This document shows, piece by piece, positions 28,395-37,431 of a stretch of 64,000 nucleotides of DNA (positions are counted from its first letter, which is position 1; each line of letters starts with the position of its first letter). Under the pieces are notes generated by a model that worked only from the letters and a program-made list of their open reading frames with translations, was not told the origin of the DNA and did not search any database. Origin of the DNA: Rhizorhabdus sp049889055 (GTDB lineage Bacteria > Pseudomonadota > Alphaproteobacteria > Sphingomonadales > Sphingomonadaceae); assembly GCF_049889055.1 (NCBI RefSeq), contig NZ_JBLTWO010000004.1, positions 255,158 to 319,157 of the forward strand, read 5' to 3'. The position numbers and the translations under genes were made by a program.

Positions 28395-29090
28395 TCAGGC
28401 GACGTCGACGAGGACGATCTCCGCATCGTCGAGCGCGCGGACCTCGATCGAGTCGACCTCGGCGATCGCGACGCCGTCGCGGGGTTCGGCCGCCACGCCG
28501 TTGACCTCGATCCGGCCGGCGGTCGCGACCAGATAGGCCTTGCGGTCACCGAGGGTGTGCGTCGCCGTCTCGCCGGCCTTGAGGGTGGCGCCCAGCACCC
28601 GCGCATCAGCACGGATCGGCAGCGCGTCGCCATCCTCGGCATGGCCGCTGGCGAGCGTCACGAAGCGACCGGCCCGCTCACCGCGGGGGAAGGGACGCGC
28701 GCCCCAGCCGGGGGTCTCGCCGCGCCGATCGGGAATGATCCAGATCTGGAACAGCGTCGTCTCGACATCTTCCTCGTTGCGTTCGGAATGGACGATGCCG
28801 GTGCCGGCCGACATCACCTGCACGTCGCCCGCCTCGGTACGACCGGCATTGCCCAGGCTGTCGCGGTGCGAGATCGCCCCCGAGCGGACATAGGTGATGA
28901 TCTCCATGTCGTTGTGCGGATGCGGCACGAAGCCCGTGTGCGGGGCGATGCGATCGTCGTTCCAGACCCGCAGCGCACCCCAGTGAACGCGGCTCGGATC
29001 ATGATAATCGGCGAAGGAGAAATGATGCTTGGCGTCGAGCCAGCCATGGTTGGCGCCGCCGAGCGTGGAAAAGGGTCGAACGTCGATCAT
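28395..29090 (-). CDS. Pirin family protein
   Basis: The 231-residue bicupin has the pirin metal site HPHNDMEIITYV and the matching GTGIVHSERNEE, and ends with a second cupin. Some members (YhhW) have quercetin 2,3-dioxygenase activity. ATG 29090 is chosen over the in-frame 29156, which lacks conserved residues. It diverges from the broken LysR gene, a common regulator-target arrangement. Confidence 0.9.
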   Translation of the reverse strand: MIDVRPFSTLGGANHGWLDAKHHFSFADYHDPSRVHWGALRVWNDDRIAPHTGFVPHPHNDMEIITYVRSGAISHRDSLGNAGRTEAGDVQVMSAGTGIVHSERNEEDVETTLFQIWIIPDRRGETPGWGARPFPRGERAGRFVTLASGHAEDGDALPIRADARVLGATLKAGETATHTLGDRKAYLVATAGRIEVNGVAAEPRDGVAIAEVDSIEVRALDDAEIVLVDVA

Positions 29091-29172
29091 GGGTCTTGCT
29101 CCCGTCTGCCGCCGGAGCGGCCTGTTGGAACCCAATCTAGGCTTGCGCATCGGCAATTAAATGGAGATGATC

Positions 29173-29187
29173 GAAACCTATCGTTTC
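29173..29187. promoter_or_regulatory. Palindrome between pirin and lysR, candidate LysR site
   Basis: GAAAC (29173-29177) and GTTTC (29183-29187) are separated by five bases, in the divergent intergenic region, as expected for a LysR-type operator. Confidence 0.4.
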
Positions 29188-29206
29188 CAATATTGGATGC
29201 AGCGCG

Positions 29207-30127
29207 ATGGCCCGTCTTCCCGATTTCGAGGCCTGGGCCATCTTCGCCAAAGTGGCCGAACTCGGCAGCTTTTCGGCGGCGGCCGATGAACTGCGCCTGT
29301 CCAAAGCGACCATTTCAAAAGCGGTGTCGCGGCTCGAATAGCGGCTGGCGGCACCGCTCTTCCACCGCAGCTCGCGCAAGCTGTCGCTGACCGAAAGCGG
29401 GCAGCTGGCGCAGGAACGCGCGTCGATGCTGCTGGCCGAGGGCGAGGCGATCGAGGAAGCGATCTCCGAACGCGGCGCGGTCCCGCGCGGGCTGGTCCGG
29501 CTGGCCGCGCCGATGTCGTTCGGGCTTGCCCATCTGGGGCCGATCCTGCCGCTGTTCCACCAGGCCTATCCCGAAGTCGTCATCGACTTGCATCTGTCGG
29601 ACGAGCGGATCGACCTGATCGAGCAGGGCTTCGATATCGCGCTCAGGATCGGGCAACTCGAGGATTCGGCGCTCAAGGCACGGCGACTGTTTCCGGTGCG
29701 CCTGCCCGTTGTCGCGGCACCATCGCTGATCGAGCGGCTGGGTCGGCCCGAGCATCCCCGCGACCTCGTCCGCTTTCCGGTGTTCAGCTACACCCATGTC
29801 CGCAATCCCGGCCGCTGGCATTGCCGCCACCCGGTCGAGGGCGATTATGTCGTGGAGGTCAAGGGTCCCGTCCGGGCCAATAATGGCGATGTGCTGATCG
29901 ACGCGCTGGTGGCGGGCATGGGCATCGCGCGCGCGCCCGACTTCCTCGTCTGGCGCGAAGTGGAAGACGGGAGACTCGTCGAGATATTGCACGACTGGTC
30001 GACGGGCATGGACGCCGCGCTGCATCTGGTGACACCGCCTACTGCGCTCCGCCCGGCACGCGTGAAGGCGCTGATCGACTTCCTCGCCGCCGCCTTCCTC
30101 AAGCCGCCCTGGACGGTCAGTCCCTGA
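29207..30127 (+). pseudogene. LysR family transcriptional regulator interrupted by an amber codon
   Basis: From ATG 29207 the frame encodes a LysR winged helix (MARLPDFEAWAIFAKVAELG, then SFSAAADELRLSKATISKAV) but TAG at 29339-29341 replaces codon 45, where relatives have a Glu, Gln or Ala in the RLExRL motif. The same frame then continues without other stops for 261 codons with a normal LysR effector domain (VRLAAPMSFGLAHLGPILP; VVIDLHLSDERIDLIEQGFD; a C-terminal RVKALIDFL). A GAG or CAG to TAG single change explains it. An internal start at 29426 would give a protein without DNA-binding. Either a recent pseudogene, a sequencing error, or read-through. Confidence 0.85.
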
Positions 30128-30217
30128 GCGCGATACATCTATCCCTCTAAGAAGCGTTGAGATGACCGGTCGGCGGGGCTAAGGCGGCGGCCTGCATTTC
30201 GCGTTCCGCATCAAGCT

Positions 30218-30496
30218 ATGGACATGCCCATGACCGACTCCATGCCCGACCGTCTCTCGATCAATCCCAATAGCCCCTATTATGATGGCACCCTGCTCGA
30301 GCGTGGCGTGGGCATCCGGTTCAAGGGCGTCGAGAAGACCAATGTCGAGGAATATTGCGTCAGCGAGGGCTGGATCCGCGTGTCGGTCGGCAACACCCGC
30401 GATCGCAAGGGCAATCCGCTGACGATCAAGCTGCAGGGTCCGGTCGAGCCCTATCTGAAGGATGAGCCCGAAGCCGACGCGGCACAGGAAGGCTGA
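30218..30496 (+). CDS. DUF3297 family protein
   Basis: The 92-residue product matches DUF3297 over nearly its full length (IRFKGVEKTNVEEYCVSEGW; GNPLTIKLQGPVEPYL), a small proteobacterial protein of unknown role. In-frame ATGs at 30224 and 30230 are equally plausible starts. It is followed within five bases by the epimerase-like gene. Confidence 0.88.
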   Translation: MDMPMTDSMPDRLSINPNSPYYDGTLLERGVGIRFKGVEKTNVEEYCVSEGWIRVSVGNTRDRKGNPLTIKLQGPVEPYLKDEPEADAAQEG

Positions 30497-30501
30497 CCCG
30501 G

Positions 30502-31386
30502 ATGGCCGCTCCCGCCCTCCATCGGATCGAATCCGAGGGGCTGGCGGCCGAGATATCGGAGGCGGGCGCCGAACTCGTCCGCCTCGTCGATCGGGCCGGC
30601 GCCGACTGGCTATGGAATGGCGACCCGGCCTATTGGTCCGGCCGCGCGCCGCTGCTCTTCCCGATCGTCGGCACGCTCGCGGGGGGCCGCTTCCGCACCG
30701 GCGGGCAGAGCTACGAGCTGCCGCGCCACGGCTTTGCACGGAACAACCATTTTCGCTGTGTCGACAAGACCGACGACGGCATAACCCTCCGGCTGGAGCC
30801 GACGCCCGCCATATGCGAAAGCTGGCCGTTCGATTTCCGGCTGGACGTGCGCTACGCGGTGGAGGGCTCGACGCTGACGATCACGGCCGATGTCCTCAAT
30901 CAAGGAGCGGAGCCTATGCCGGCGAGCTTCGGCTTTCATCCGGCGTTGCGCTGGCCGCTGCCGGGCGAGGATGATCGATCGTCACACGAAATCCTGTTCG
31001 ATGAGGAAGAGCCGGCACCGGTGCGGCGCCTTGACCCTGATGGCCTGGTGGATCCGATCGCTCGCCCGAGCCCGATCGCCGGCAAGCGGCTCGCGCTCGA
31101 CGACGGGCTATTCGAGGAGGATGCGCTGATCCTCGATCGCCCGCGCAGCCGGACGCTGACCTTCCGTGGACGGCACCGCAGCGTCCGGGTCGCCTTTGCC
31201 GACATGCCGCACCTTGCCTTCTGGACGAAGCCCGGTGCCGGCTTTCTCTGCATCGAGCCCTGGCAAGGGCATAGCGATCCGGCGGGTTTTTATGGGTGTA
31301 TCGCCGACAAGCCCGGAATCGTCTCGATCGCACCGGGTGCGAGCCGCTGTTTTTCGATGAGCCTTACGCTCGATCCAGCGTCCTGA
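30502..31386 (+). CDS. Aldose 1-epimerase family protein
   Basis: The 294-residue beta-sandwich protein has the mutarotase-like catalytic elements: RHGFARN (arginine and first histidine region), SFGFHPALRWPL (second histidine) and FLCIEPWQG (catalytic glutamate). It belongs to the LacX/YihR-like branch; the sugar is unknown. Probably co-transcribed with DUF3297. Confidence 0.88.
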   Translation: MAAPALHRIESEGLAAEISEAGAELVRLVDRAGADWLWNGDPAYWSGRAPLLFPIVGTLAGGRFRTGGQSYELPRHGFARNNHFRCVDKTDDGITLRLEPTPAICESWPFDFRLDVRYAVEGSTLTITADVLNQGAEPMPASFGFHPALRWPLPGEDDRSSHEILFDEEEPAPVRRLDPDGLVDPIARPSPIAGKRLALDDGLFEEDALILDRPRSRTLTFRGRHRSVRVAFADMPHLAFWTKPGAGFLCIEPWQGHSDPAGFYGCIADKPGIVSIAPGASRCFSMSLTLDPAS

Positions 31387-31824
31387 CACCCAATGACGGA
31401 TCCGGCCATGTGCAGGCCGTAGCCACAGCATCCGAAGGGGCTGCGCGACGAAAATGGGGCGCAATCATCCAGTCCGGCGGAAGCAGTCGCGGCGATGTCG
31501 AGTCGCGCTGACGTCGTTCTGAGGCGATGAAGCTGAAAAACACCCCCTTTCAATCATTTGCTACGCCAATTTATCCGCCACTGATCGCACCCCTGACTCA
31601 TCTCGGCGCGACATGCCGCAGGCACGGTCAGCTCGTCGTGGTTTCAAAACGATTGAGATCAATGGCTTACAGGCGCCCATTGACTCGCTATGGCAAAGTC
31701 CGGGATCATGGCAGCAAGGGGGACGTCACGATCCCCGGGAGGCTGTCCGCTGTGCGGATCGCGGGGATGACAGGATGAGGTGCTTAACGCTCTTACTTCT
31801 CTCAGCCTGAAAGGAGAGACGACC
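31387..31824. other. Intergenic region, no gene supported
   Basis: About 440 bases with less GC-rich patches (notably 31527-31700). Short open frames occur on both strands (for example 31527-31778 plus, 83 codons) but have no ribosome site, recognisable domain or typical composition. AAGGAGA at 31811-31817 belongs to the following small gene. It could hold a small RNA or decayed gene; nothing firm is visible. Confidence 0.4.
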
Positions 31825-32001
31825 ATGTCGGATCGATTTGTCCGTTATATGGAACGTGAGCATGCCCGGCTGAACGCCATGATCGCCGACCATCGCAGTC
31901 GGCACCGGCCCGACAGCGAGATCGCCCGGTTGAAGAGGGTCCGTAGCATGATGCGCTATCAGATCGGCGCGTGGCGCGCCGACACTGGCGGCATCGCCTG
32001 A
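31825..32001 (+). CDS. YdcH family (DUF465) small protein
   Basis: A 58-residue helical protein (FVRYMEREHARLNAMIADHR) with the DUF465 pattern of a leading E-H-x-x-L and a C-terminal LK-x-x-K-like helix (EIARLKRVRSMMRYQI). AGGAGA lies eight bases before the ATG. Function unknown. In-frame extension upstream to 31780 lacks support. Confidence 0.8.
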   Translation: MSDRFVRYMEREHARLNAMIADHRSRHRPDSEIARLKRVRSMMRYQIGAWRADTGGIA

Positions 32002-32284
32002 TCCGAAGAAGACGGTTCGCAGGGCCGGATATGGCTGCCCGGCGATCGAGGCCTTGATCGCCGGGCTCGCCCGATTCCACGCTACCCGATTCACGCCACA
32101 TTGCGCGGATGGGGGCGATTCCCCTGCGCCCCCGACGCCAACGCAACAACCCGGACGCCATGCAACGCCGAGCCATCGGATAGCCGCTGCGCGCTTCGCA
32201 GGCAGTGATGCGCATCACAGCGACCCGCTTTGCCTTACAGCGCCGATGCTTGACCCGATGGAGGGTCGGCACCACATTGGCGTC

Positions 32285-32677
32285 ATGGACAAGTTCGAAC
32301 TCAGCGACGAGGAATGGCAGGCGCGGCTGACCCCGGAGCAATATCATGTGCTCCGCCAGGCCGGAACCGAGCGCGCCTTCACCGGAAAATATTGGAATGC
32401 CAAGGACGCGGGCGCGTATCGCTGCGCAGGCTGCGGCGAGCTGCTGTTCAGCAGCGACAGCAAATATGACTCGGGTTGCGGCTGGCCGAGTTTCACCGAA
32501 CCGGCAGCCGAACGCTCGATCAGCGAATATGTCGACACCAGCCATGGGATGGTCCGCACCGAAGTCCGCTGCGCACGGTGCGACGGGCATCTGGGCCATG
32601 TCTTCCCGGACGGCCCCGGTCCGCACGGCCTGCGCTATTGCATCAATTCGGCGTCGATCGACCTGGAAACCGACTGA
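32285..32677 (+). CDS. msrB: Peptide-methionine (R)-S-oxide reductase
   Basis: Reduces the R epimer of methionine sulfoxide in oxidised proteins. The 130-residue product has the two zinc CxxC pairs (C47/C50 and C96/C99), the GCGWPSF block (C65, possible resolving cysteine) and the catalytic C119 in RYCINSASI. Start ATG 32285 puts the protein at the usual length. Cytoplasmic form without a signal peptide. Confidence 0.96.
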   Translation: MDKFELSDEEWQARLTPEQYHVLRQAGTERAFTGKYWNAKDAGAYRCAGCGELLFSSDSKYDSGCGWPSFTEPAAERSISEYVDTSHGMVRTEVRCARCDGHLGHVFPDGPGPHGLRYCINSASIDLETD

Positions 32678-32799
32678 CCCCTGCTGGCCAGTCGAGCGAT
32701 CGGCCCATGTCGCTCGTCGGATTCGGCCGTCACCCGGTGGAAAAGCACCGGCGATGCGCTTGGCAGCGGTCGGGATAGGCGCTAATCGGACATCAGCCG

Positions 32800-34947
32800 A
32801 TGTCCAGCAGCGCCAAGACAACCAAGGATCCGAACCGCCGCATGGGCTGGCTTCGCAAATTTCTCAAGATCAGCCTCTTTGCCGCGCTCGCCGGGCTGGG
32901 TGCGCTGGTCATCGCCGTGATCATCGCCATGGCCTCGCTGCCGGGCTTCGAGGAGCTCAAGTCGAGCCCCAACGGTCAGATGGTGCGCGTTCGCGCGGCC
33001 GACGGCTCGGTGATCGTCTCGCTCGGGCCGAGCTATGGCGACTGGCTGCCGGTCGCGCAGATTCCCGACGACATGAAGAAGGCGATGGTCGCCGTCGAGG
33101 ACCGCCGCTACTATATGCATCCCGGCATCGACCCGATCGGCATGGCGCGCGCAGCCTGGCTGGCCTTCCAGCGGCAGGGCGAAGGCCGGCGGCTGCAGGG
33201 CGCCTCGACGATCACGCAACAGCTCGCCCGCAACATCTTCCTGACCAACGCCTACAGCTTCGGCCGGAAGTTCCGGGAGATCATCCTGGCGCTCGCCATG
33301 GAGCGCAAATTCTCCAAGGAACAGATCCTCGAACTCTATCTGAACCGGGTCTATTTCGGCGGCGGCGCCTATGGTATCGACGCGGCATCGCGCAAATTCT
33401 TCGACCATAGTGCGACGACGCTGAGCCTGGGCGAAAGCGCTATCATCGCTGGCCTCGTCAAGGCGCCGTCGCATTATTCGCCCACCGCCGATCGCGAGGC
33501 CGCCATCGGCCGCGCCAAGGTGGTGCTCGAGGTGATGCAGGATGCCGGCGCGATCACACCGTCGCAGGCCGAGCAGGTCGATCTGTCGAAGGTCCGCCTC
33601 GCGCCCGAGCGCGACCAGAATGCCGTCCGCTATTTCACCGACTGGGCGCTCGCCCAGCTCGATGAACTCGTCGAAGAGCAGGTCGAGCCGATCGACGTCT
33701 GGACCACGATCGATCCGGAAATGCAGAAGGCCGCCGATGCCGCGATCCGCGCCAATGCGCCGGCGGGGACGCAAGGCGCTCTTGTCGCACTCGACCGCGA
33801 CGGCGCGGTGCGCGCGATGGTCGGCGGCCGCGACTATGTGAGTTCGATCTATAACCGGGCGACCCAGGCGGAACGGCAGCCGGGTTCCGCTTTCAAGCTG
33901 TTCGTCTATCTTGCTGCGCTCGAAGCCGGAATGAAGCCCGACACCGCCGTGGTCGACGAGCCGGTCGACATCGACGGCTGGAGCCCGCGCAACAGCAACC
34001 GCGAGTTCGCCGGACCGATCGATATCCGCACCGCCTTCGCCTTTTCCGTCAACACCGTCGCTGCCAAGCTGGGCCGGGAAGTCGGGTTCGACACCGTCGC
34101 CGACATGGCCCGGCGCTTCGGGATCGGCTCCAAGCTCAACACCCACCCCTCGATGGTCCTCGGCACGTCCGACGTCCGCCTGATCGACATGACCCGGGCC
34201 TTTGCCGCCGTGGCGCGCAAGGGCGTCGCAGTGGTGCCTTATGGCATCGTCAAGGTGACCACCGCCAAGGGCGATATGCTCTACGAGCATCGCGCCGACG
34301 ATAATCGCGTACTGGTCGCCCCCTGGGTCGCCGCCGAAATGACCGATCTGCTCCAGACCGCGGTCAACACCGGCACCGCACGCGCAGCCCAGATCGGCCG
34401 CCCCGTCGCCGGCAAGACCGGCACGACCTCGTCCAACAAGGATGGCTGGTTCCTCGGCTTCTCGTCGGGGATCACGACCGGCGTGTGGATGGGGCGCGAC
34501 GACGCCAAAGCGGTTTCGGGCCTGCAAGGTGGTCGCGCACCGGCCCGCGCCTTCGCCGACTTCATGCGCGTCGCGGTATCGAAGCGCCCCGTCGAACAGT
34601 TCGAGACGCAGGTCACTCTTCCCGAGTTCCAGATCGAGCCCGACGACGAGGCCTTTTTCGGTACTCCCGACGAGAGCCTGTTCGCCCCGGAGGGCGAAGC
34701 GGTCGACCCAGGTCAGGAACCCCAGGCCGATCCGGAAGACGGGTTCGAGCCGCAGGCCGGCCCGGCCTCGCTCATCCCGCCGGCCCGCCCGGCCGCGCAA
34801 CCCGCAGCCGCCCGTACGCCCCCTGTCGCGACACCATCCACACGCGCACCCACCCCTGCTCAGCCGCAGAAGCCGGCGCTCGGATCGGACTTTCTGAACG
34901 GACTCGACGCGCCGAAGCCGCGTCAGGGCGCCCGGCCCAACCAGTAA
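32800..34947 (+). CDS. Class A penicillin-binding protein (PBP1A-like)
   Basis: Bifunctional peptidoglycan synthase: one N-terminal membrane anchor (about 22-45), a GT51 glycosyltransferase domain (AVEDRRYYMHPGIDPIGMAR; STITQQLARNIFLTN; ELYLNRVYFGGGAYGIDAAS) and a transpeptidase domain with SxxK (PGSAFKLF), SVN (FAFSVNTVA) and KTGT (VAGKTGTTSSNKDGWF). After about residue 610 a proline/alanine-rich tail follows (PPARPAAQPAAARTPP), likely periplasmic and disordered. The 3' end overlaps the convergent YgjP gene by 25 bases. Confidence 0.95.
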   Translation: MSSSAKTTKDPNRRMGWLRKFLKISLFAALAGLGALVIAVIIAMASLPGFEELKSSPNGQMVRVRAADGSVIVSLGPSYGDWLPVAQIPDDMKKAMVAVEDRRYYMHPGIDPIGMARAAWLAFQRQGEGRRLQGASTITQQLARNIFLTNAYSFGRKFREIILALAMERKFSKEQILELYLNRVYFGGGAYGIDAASRKFFDHSATTLSLGESAIIAGLVKAPSHYSPTADREAAIGRAKVVLEVMQDAGAITPSQAEQVDLSKVRLAPERDQNAVRYFTDWALAQLDELVEEQVEPIDVWTTIDPEMQKAADAAIRANAPAGTQGALVALDRDGAVRAMVGGRDYVSSIYNRATQAERQPGSAFKLFVYLAALEAGMKPDTAVVDEPVDIDGWSPRNSNREFAGPIDIRTAFAFSVNTVAAKLGREVGFDTVADMARRFGIGSKLNTHPSMVLGTSDVRLIDMTRAFAAVARKGVAVVPYGIVKVTTAKGDMLYEHRADDNRVLVAPWVAAEMTDLLQTAVNTGTARAAQIGRPVAGKTGTTSSNKDGWFLGFSSGITTGVWMGRDDAKAVSGLQGGRAPARAFADFMRVAVSKRPVEQFETQVTLPEFQIEPDDEAFFGTPDESLFAPEGEAVDPGQEPQADPEDGFEPQAGPASLIPPARPAAQPAAARTPPVATPSTRAPTPAQPQKPALGSDFLNGLDAPKPRQGARPNQ

Positions 34948-35681
34948 AGATCGCGCCCCTGGATGCGGAGCCATTCGCGTTCCGCATCGGGAGACCGCCC
35001 GAGCAGCCGTTCGACCGCCGCATGGAAGCGTGCGCTGTGGTCCATATGCAGCCGGTGTGCGACCTCATGCGCCACCGTCGCCTCCAGCACGGCGGGCGGG
35101 GCGAGGATCAGCCGCCAGCTATAGCGTATGTCGCCGCTGGCCGAGCAGCTGCCCCAGCGGGCGCGCGGATCGCCGACCGCAACGCGGGCGACGCTCACGC
35201 CGGCCAGCGCCGCAAAACGGCACGTCTCCGCCTCCAGTCGCTCCAGCGCCTGCGCGCGCAGCCAGCGCAGGACGCGCGGACCGATCAGCTCTTCCGGACC
35301 GGGCACGAGCAGCACATCGCCGTCGCGTCGGGTGATCCGCCCCTTCGCAGCGATTTCGACGCGCAAGGGCTCTCCCGCGACGGTGATGATCATGCCCGGC
35401 CTGATCGGCTGCGCCTTGGGCAGCGCATCCAGCGCCGCCTCGATCCAGCCGCGCTTGCTTTCGACCCAGGCCAGCGCCGCCTTCATCGACGCGCGGGGCG
35501 GGAGGATCAGCCGCACGCCCCCGTCGCGCGGGTCGACGCTAAGCCGCATCCGCCGGGCCTGCGCCATGCGACGGACTTCCAGCGGACGCGAGCGCCCGCC
35601 GGATTCGAAGGAGAGTTGCGTGGGGGAACGGCGACGGAAGATCAACGCCGCCTTGTCCCAGATCATGTCGGTCGGCGGCAT
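34923..35681 (-). CDS. YgjP/SprT-like M48 metalloprotease (DUF45)
   Basis: The 252-residue product has the zinc motif HEVAHRLHMDHSARFH, with a third ligand downstream, and the upstream WGSCS motif (RARWGSCSASGDIRYSW) typical of YgjP-like proteins. It follows YcgN by ten bases and should be the last gene of the SCO-YcgN-YgjP unit. ATG 35666 is an alternative start. It overlaps the convergent penicillin-binding protein gene. Confidence 0.88.
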   Translation of the reverse strand: MPPTDMIWDKAALIFRRRSPTQLSFESGGRSRPLEVRRMAQARRMRLSVDPRDGGVRLILPPRASMKAALAWVESKRGWIEAALDALPKAQPIRPGMIITVAGEPLRVEIAAKGRITRRDGDVLLVPGPEELIGPRVLRWLRAQALERLEAETCRFAALAGVSVARVAVGDPRARWGSCSASGDIRYSWRLILAPPAVLEATVAHEVAHRLHMDHSARFHAAVERLLGRSPDAEREWLRIQGRDLYWLGRAP

Positions 35682-35691
35682 GGCGAACCCG

Positions 35692-36135
35692 TTACAGCTC
35701 GCGCTCGACGAGATGATGTTCGAGGTCGCCCGCCTCGTCCTCCGACACCGTCCAGCCGCGCACCGATATGCCCGCCCGGTGCACCGACTCCGGATCACCG
35801 GTCACCAGCGGATGCCAGTCGGGCAGCCCCTGCCCCTCGCCGAGCAGCCGATAGGCGCAGGTCGAAGGCAGCCAGTCGATCTCCTCGACGAGGCGCGGGG
35901 TCAGGCGCACGCATTCGGGCACATGCACCCGGCGGTTCTTGTAATCCTTGCACAGTCCTGAGCGGCGATCGAGCAGCCGGCAGGCGACGTTGGTCGGCAG
36001 AAGCTCGCCCGTGTCCTCATCCTCCAGCTTGTGAAGGCAGCATTTTCCGCAGCCGTCACAGAGCGATTCCCATTCGGCACGCGTCATCTCGTCGAGCCGC
36101 TTCGTCTCCCAGAAGGGCCGGGAAGCCGGTGTCAT
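35692..36135 (-). CDS. YcgN family cysteine cluster protein
   Basis: The 147-residue product carries the cysteine-rich YcgN (UPF0260) pattern: LCDGCGKCCLHKL, NVACRLLDRRSGLCKDY, VPECVRLTP and STCAYRLL. The cysteines may bind metal or an Fe-S cluster; function not established. Start overlaps the stop of the SCO gene (ATGA). Confidence 0.92.
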   Translation of the reverse strand: MTPASRPFWETKRLDEMTRAEWESLCDGCGKCCLHKLEDEDTGELLPTNVACRLLDRRSGLCKDYKNRRVHVPECVRLTPRLVEEIDWLPSTCAYRLLGEGQGLPDWHPLVTGDPESVHRAGISVRGWTVSEDEAGDLEHHLVEREL

Positions 36136-36743
36136 TTCGCCCAGCGCTTGAGATCGGAAACGACCGCTGCCGCATCCTTGTCCTGGGTGATCAGCGCCAG
36201 CGGCTCACCCTTGGGGCCGAACAGCATCGCCTGACGACTATGGTCGACCAGATAGGCGTTGGATCCGGCGGCAGCCGGTTGCTTGCGATAATAGATTGCG
36301 AATTTCTTGGCGACCGCCGCAATCTCCGCCGGGGTGCCGGTAAGGCCGATCAGCTTGGGATGGAAGGCGCCGACGAACTGCTTGAGGACGGCGGGCGTGT
36401 CGCGCTCGGGATCGACGGTGATGAAGATCGGCTGGATCTTCGCCGCCAGAGAGGGATCACTGGCCTCGAGCGCACGATAGCCCTTCATCAGGATCTGGAC
36501 ATCGACCGGGCAGACATCGGGGCAGAAGGTGTAGCCGAAATAGATCAGCCTATATTTGCCGGCAAAATCGCTGTCGGATAGCTTGCGCCCGTCCTGATCG
36601 GTCAGCGCGAAGGCGCCGCCGATGCCCGAATCCGCAAGCGGCGGCTTTTCGGCGGCCGGGCTACACCCGGTGAGCGGCGCGACCAGAGCCAGCGCCAGGG
36701 CGGCCGACACGCCACGCCAGAAGGAGAAGGTCGCTTTGTTCAT
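36132..36743 (-). CDS. SCO1/SenC family copper-binding lipoprotein
   Basis: The 203-residue thioredoxin-fold protein has a signal peptide with lipobox ending at C27 (VAPLTGC), the copper ligands C74 and C78 (YTFCPDVCPVD) and the distal histidine (LVDHSRQ). SCO proteins deliver copper to cytochrome c oxidase CuA or act as thiol reductases. No oxidase genes are adjacent. An in-frame ATG at 36758 is a possible start. First gene of a three-gene unit. Confidence 0.92.
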   Translation of the reverse strand: MNKATFSFWRGVSAALALALVAPLTGCSPAAEKPPLADSGIGGAFALTDQDGRKLSDSDFAGKYRLIYFGYTFCPDVCPVDVQILMKGYRALEASDPSLAAKIQPIFITVDPERDTPAVLKQFVGAFHPKLIGLTGTPAEIAAVAKKFAIYYRKQPAAAGSNAYLVDHSRQAMLFGPKGEPLALITQDKDAAAVVSDLKRWAK

Positions 36744-36802
36744 GGTAAGGCCAGCCATGCTTTGCTATTGGCGCCCATGCAAGCGCGTTTCATAACAGGG
36801 AC

Positions 36803-37420
36803 ATGCCACACCAAATGATCCACCGCCACATCCTGATCGGCTGTGCCGCCGCTGCGATCGCACTCAGCGCCGCACCCGCGAGCGCGCAATTTTCCGACAG
36901 CTACAACTTCCTCAACGCGGTCCGTCAGTCGGACGGCGAGAAGGCGACCAAGGCCTTGCAGGGTTCGGGCGCCACGCTGGTCAACACCAAGGATTACACA
37001 ACCGGTGAAACCGCGCTGGCGATCACGATCAAGCGGCGCGACCTGACCTGGTCGAGCTTCCTGCTGGGCAATGGCGCCAATCCGAACATCAAGGACGGAC
37101 AGGGCAACACCCCGCTCCACGCAGCCGCGCTGCTCGGCTTTCAGGAAGGCGCCGAACTGCTGCTGCGACAGAAGGCGCAGATCAACGCGACGAACAACAG
37201 CGGCGAAACCCCGCTGGTGATCGCCGTACAGCAGCGCAACATTCCGATGGTCCGCCTGCTGCTGACCAATGGCGCCGATCCGAAGATCGCCGACCGGATC
37301 GCCGGCAAGAATGCGATCGACTATGCGAAGGAAGATCCGCGCGGAGCCGCCGTCAGCAAGGTGATCGAGGAAACCAAGTCGACGGCGCCCGCCAAGCCGA
37401 AAATGGGTCCGGGGCTTTAA
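36803..37420 (+). CDS. Exported ankyrin repeat protein
   Basis: The 205-residue product has a signal peptide (ending APASAQ near residue 29) followed by about four ankyrin repeats (GANPNIKDGQGNTPLHAAAL; KAQINATNNSGETPLVIAVQ; GADPKIADRIAGKNAIDYA). It should be a periplasmic protein-binding module; the partner is unknown. Divergent from the SCO gene across 44 bases. Confidence 0.9.
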   Translation: MPHQMIHRHILIGCAAAAIALSAAPASAQFSDSYNFLNAVRQSDGEKATKALQGSGATLVNTKDYTTGETALAITIKRRDLTWSSFLLGNGANPNIKDGQGNTPLHAAALLGFQEGAELLLRQKAQINATNNSGETPLVIAVQQRNIPMVRLLLTNGADPKIADRIAGKNAIDYAKEDPRGAAVSKVIEETKSTAPAKPKMGPGL

Positions 37421-37431
37421 AAGCCCGTCGC

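Noticed and set aside
29426..30127. Separate 233-residue regulator gene
   Set aside because: It is the effector domain half of the LysR gene after the amber codon; on its own it lacks the DNA-binding part.
31527..31778. 83-codon open frame
   Set aside because: No ribosome binding site, no domain and atypical composition; kept as intergenic.
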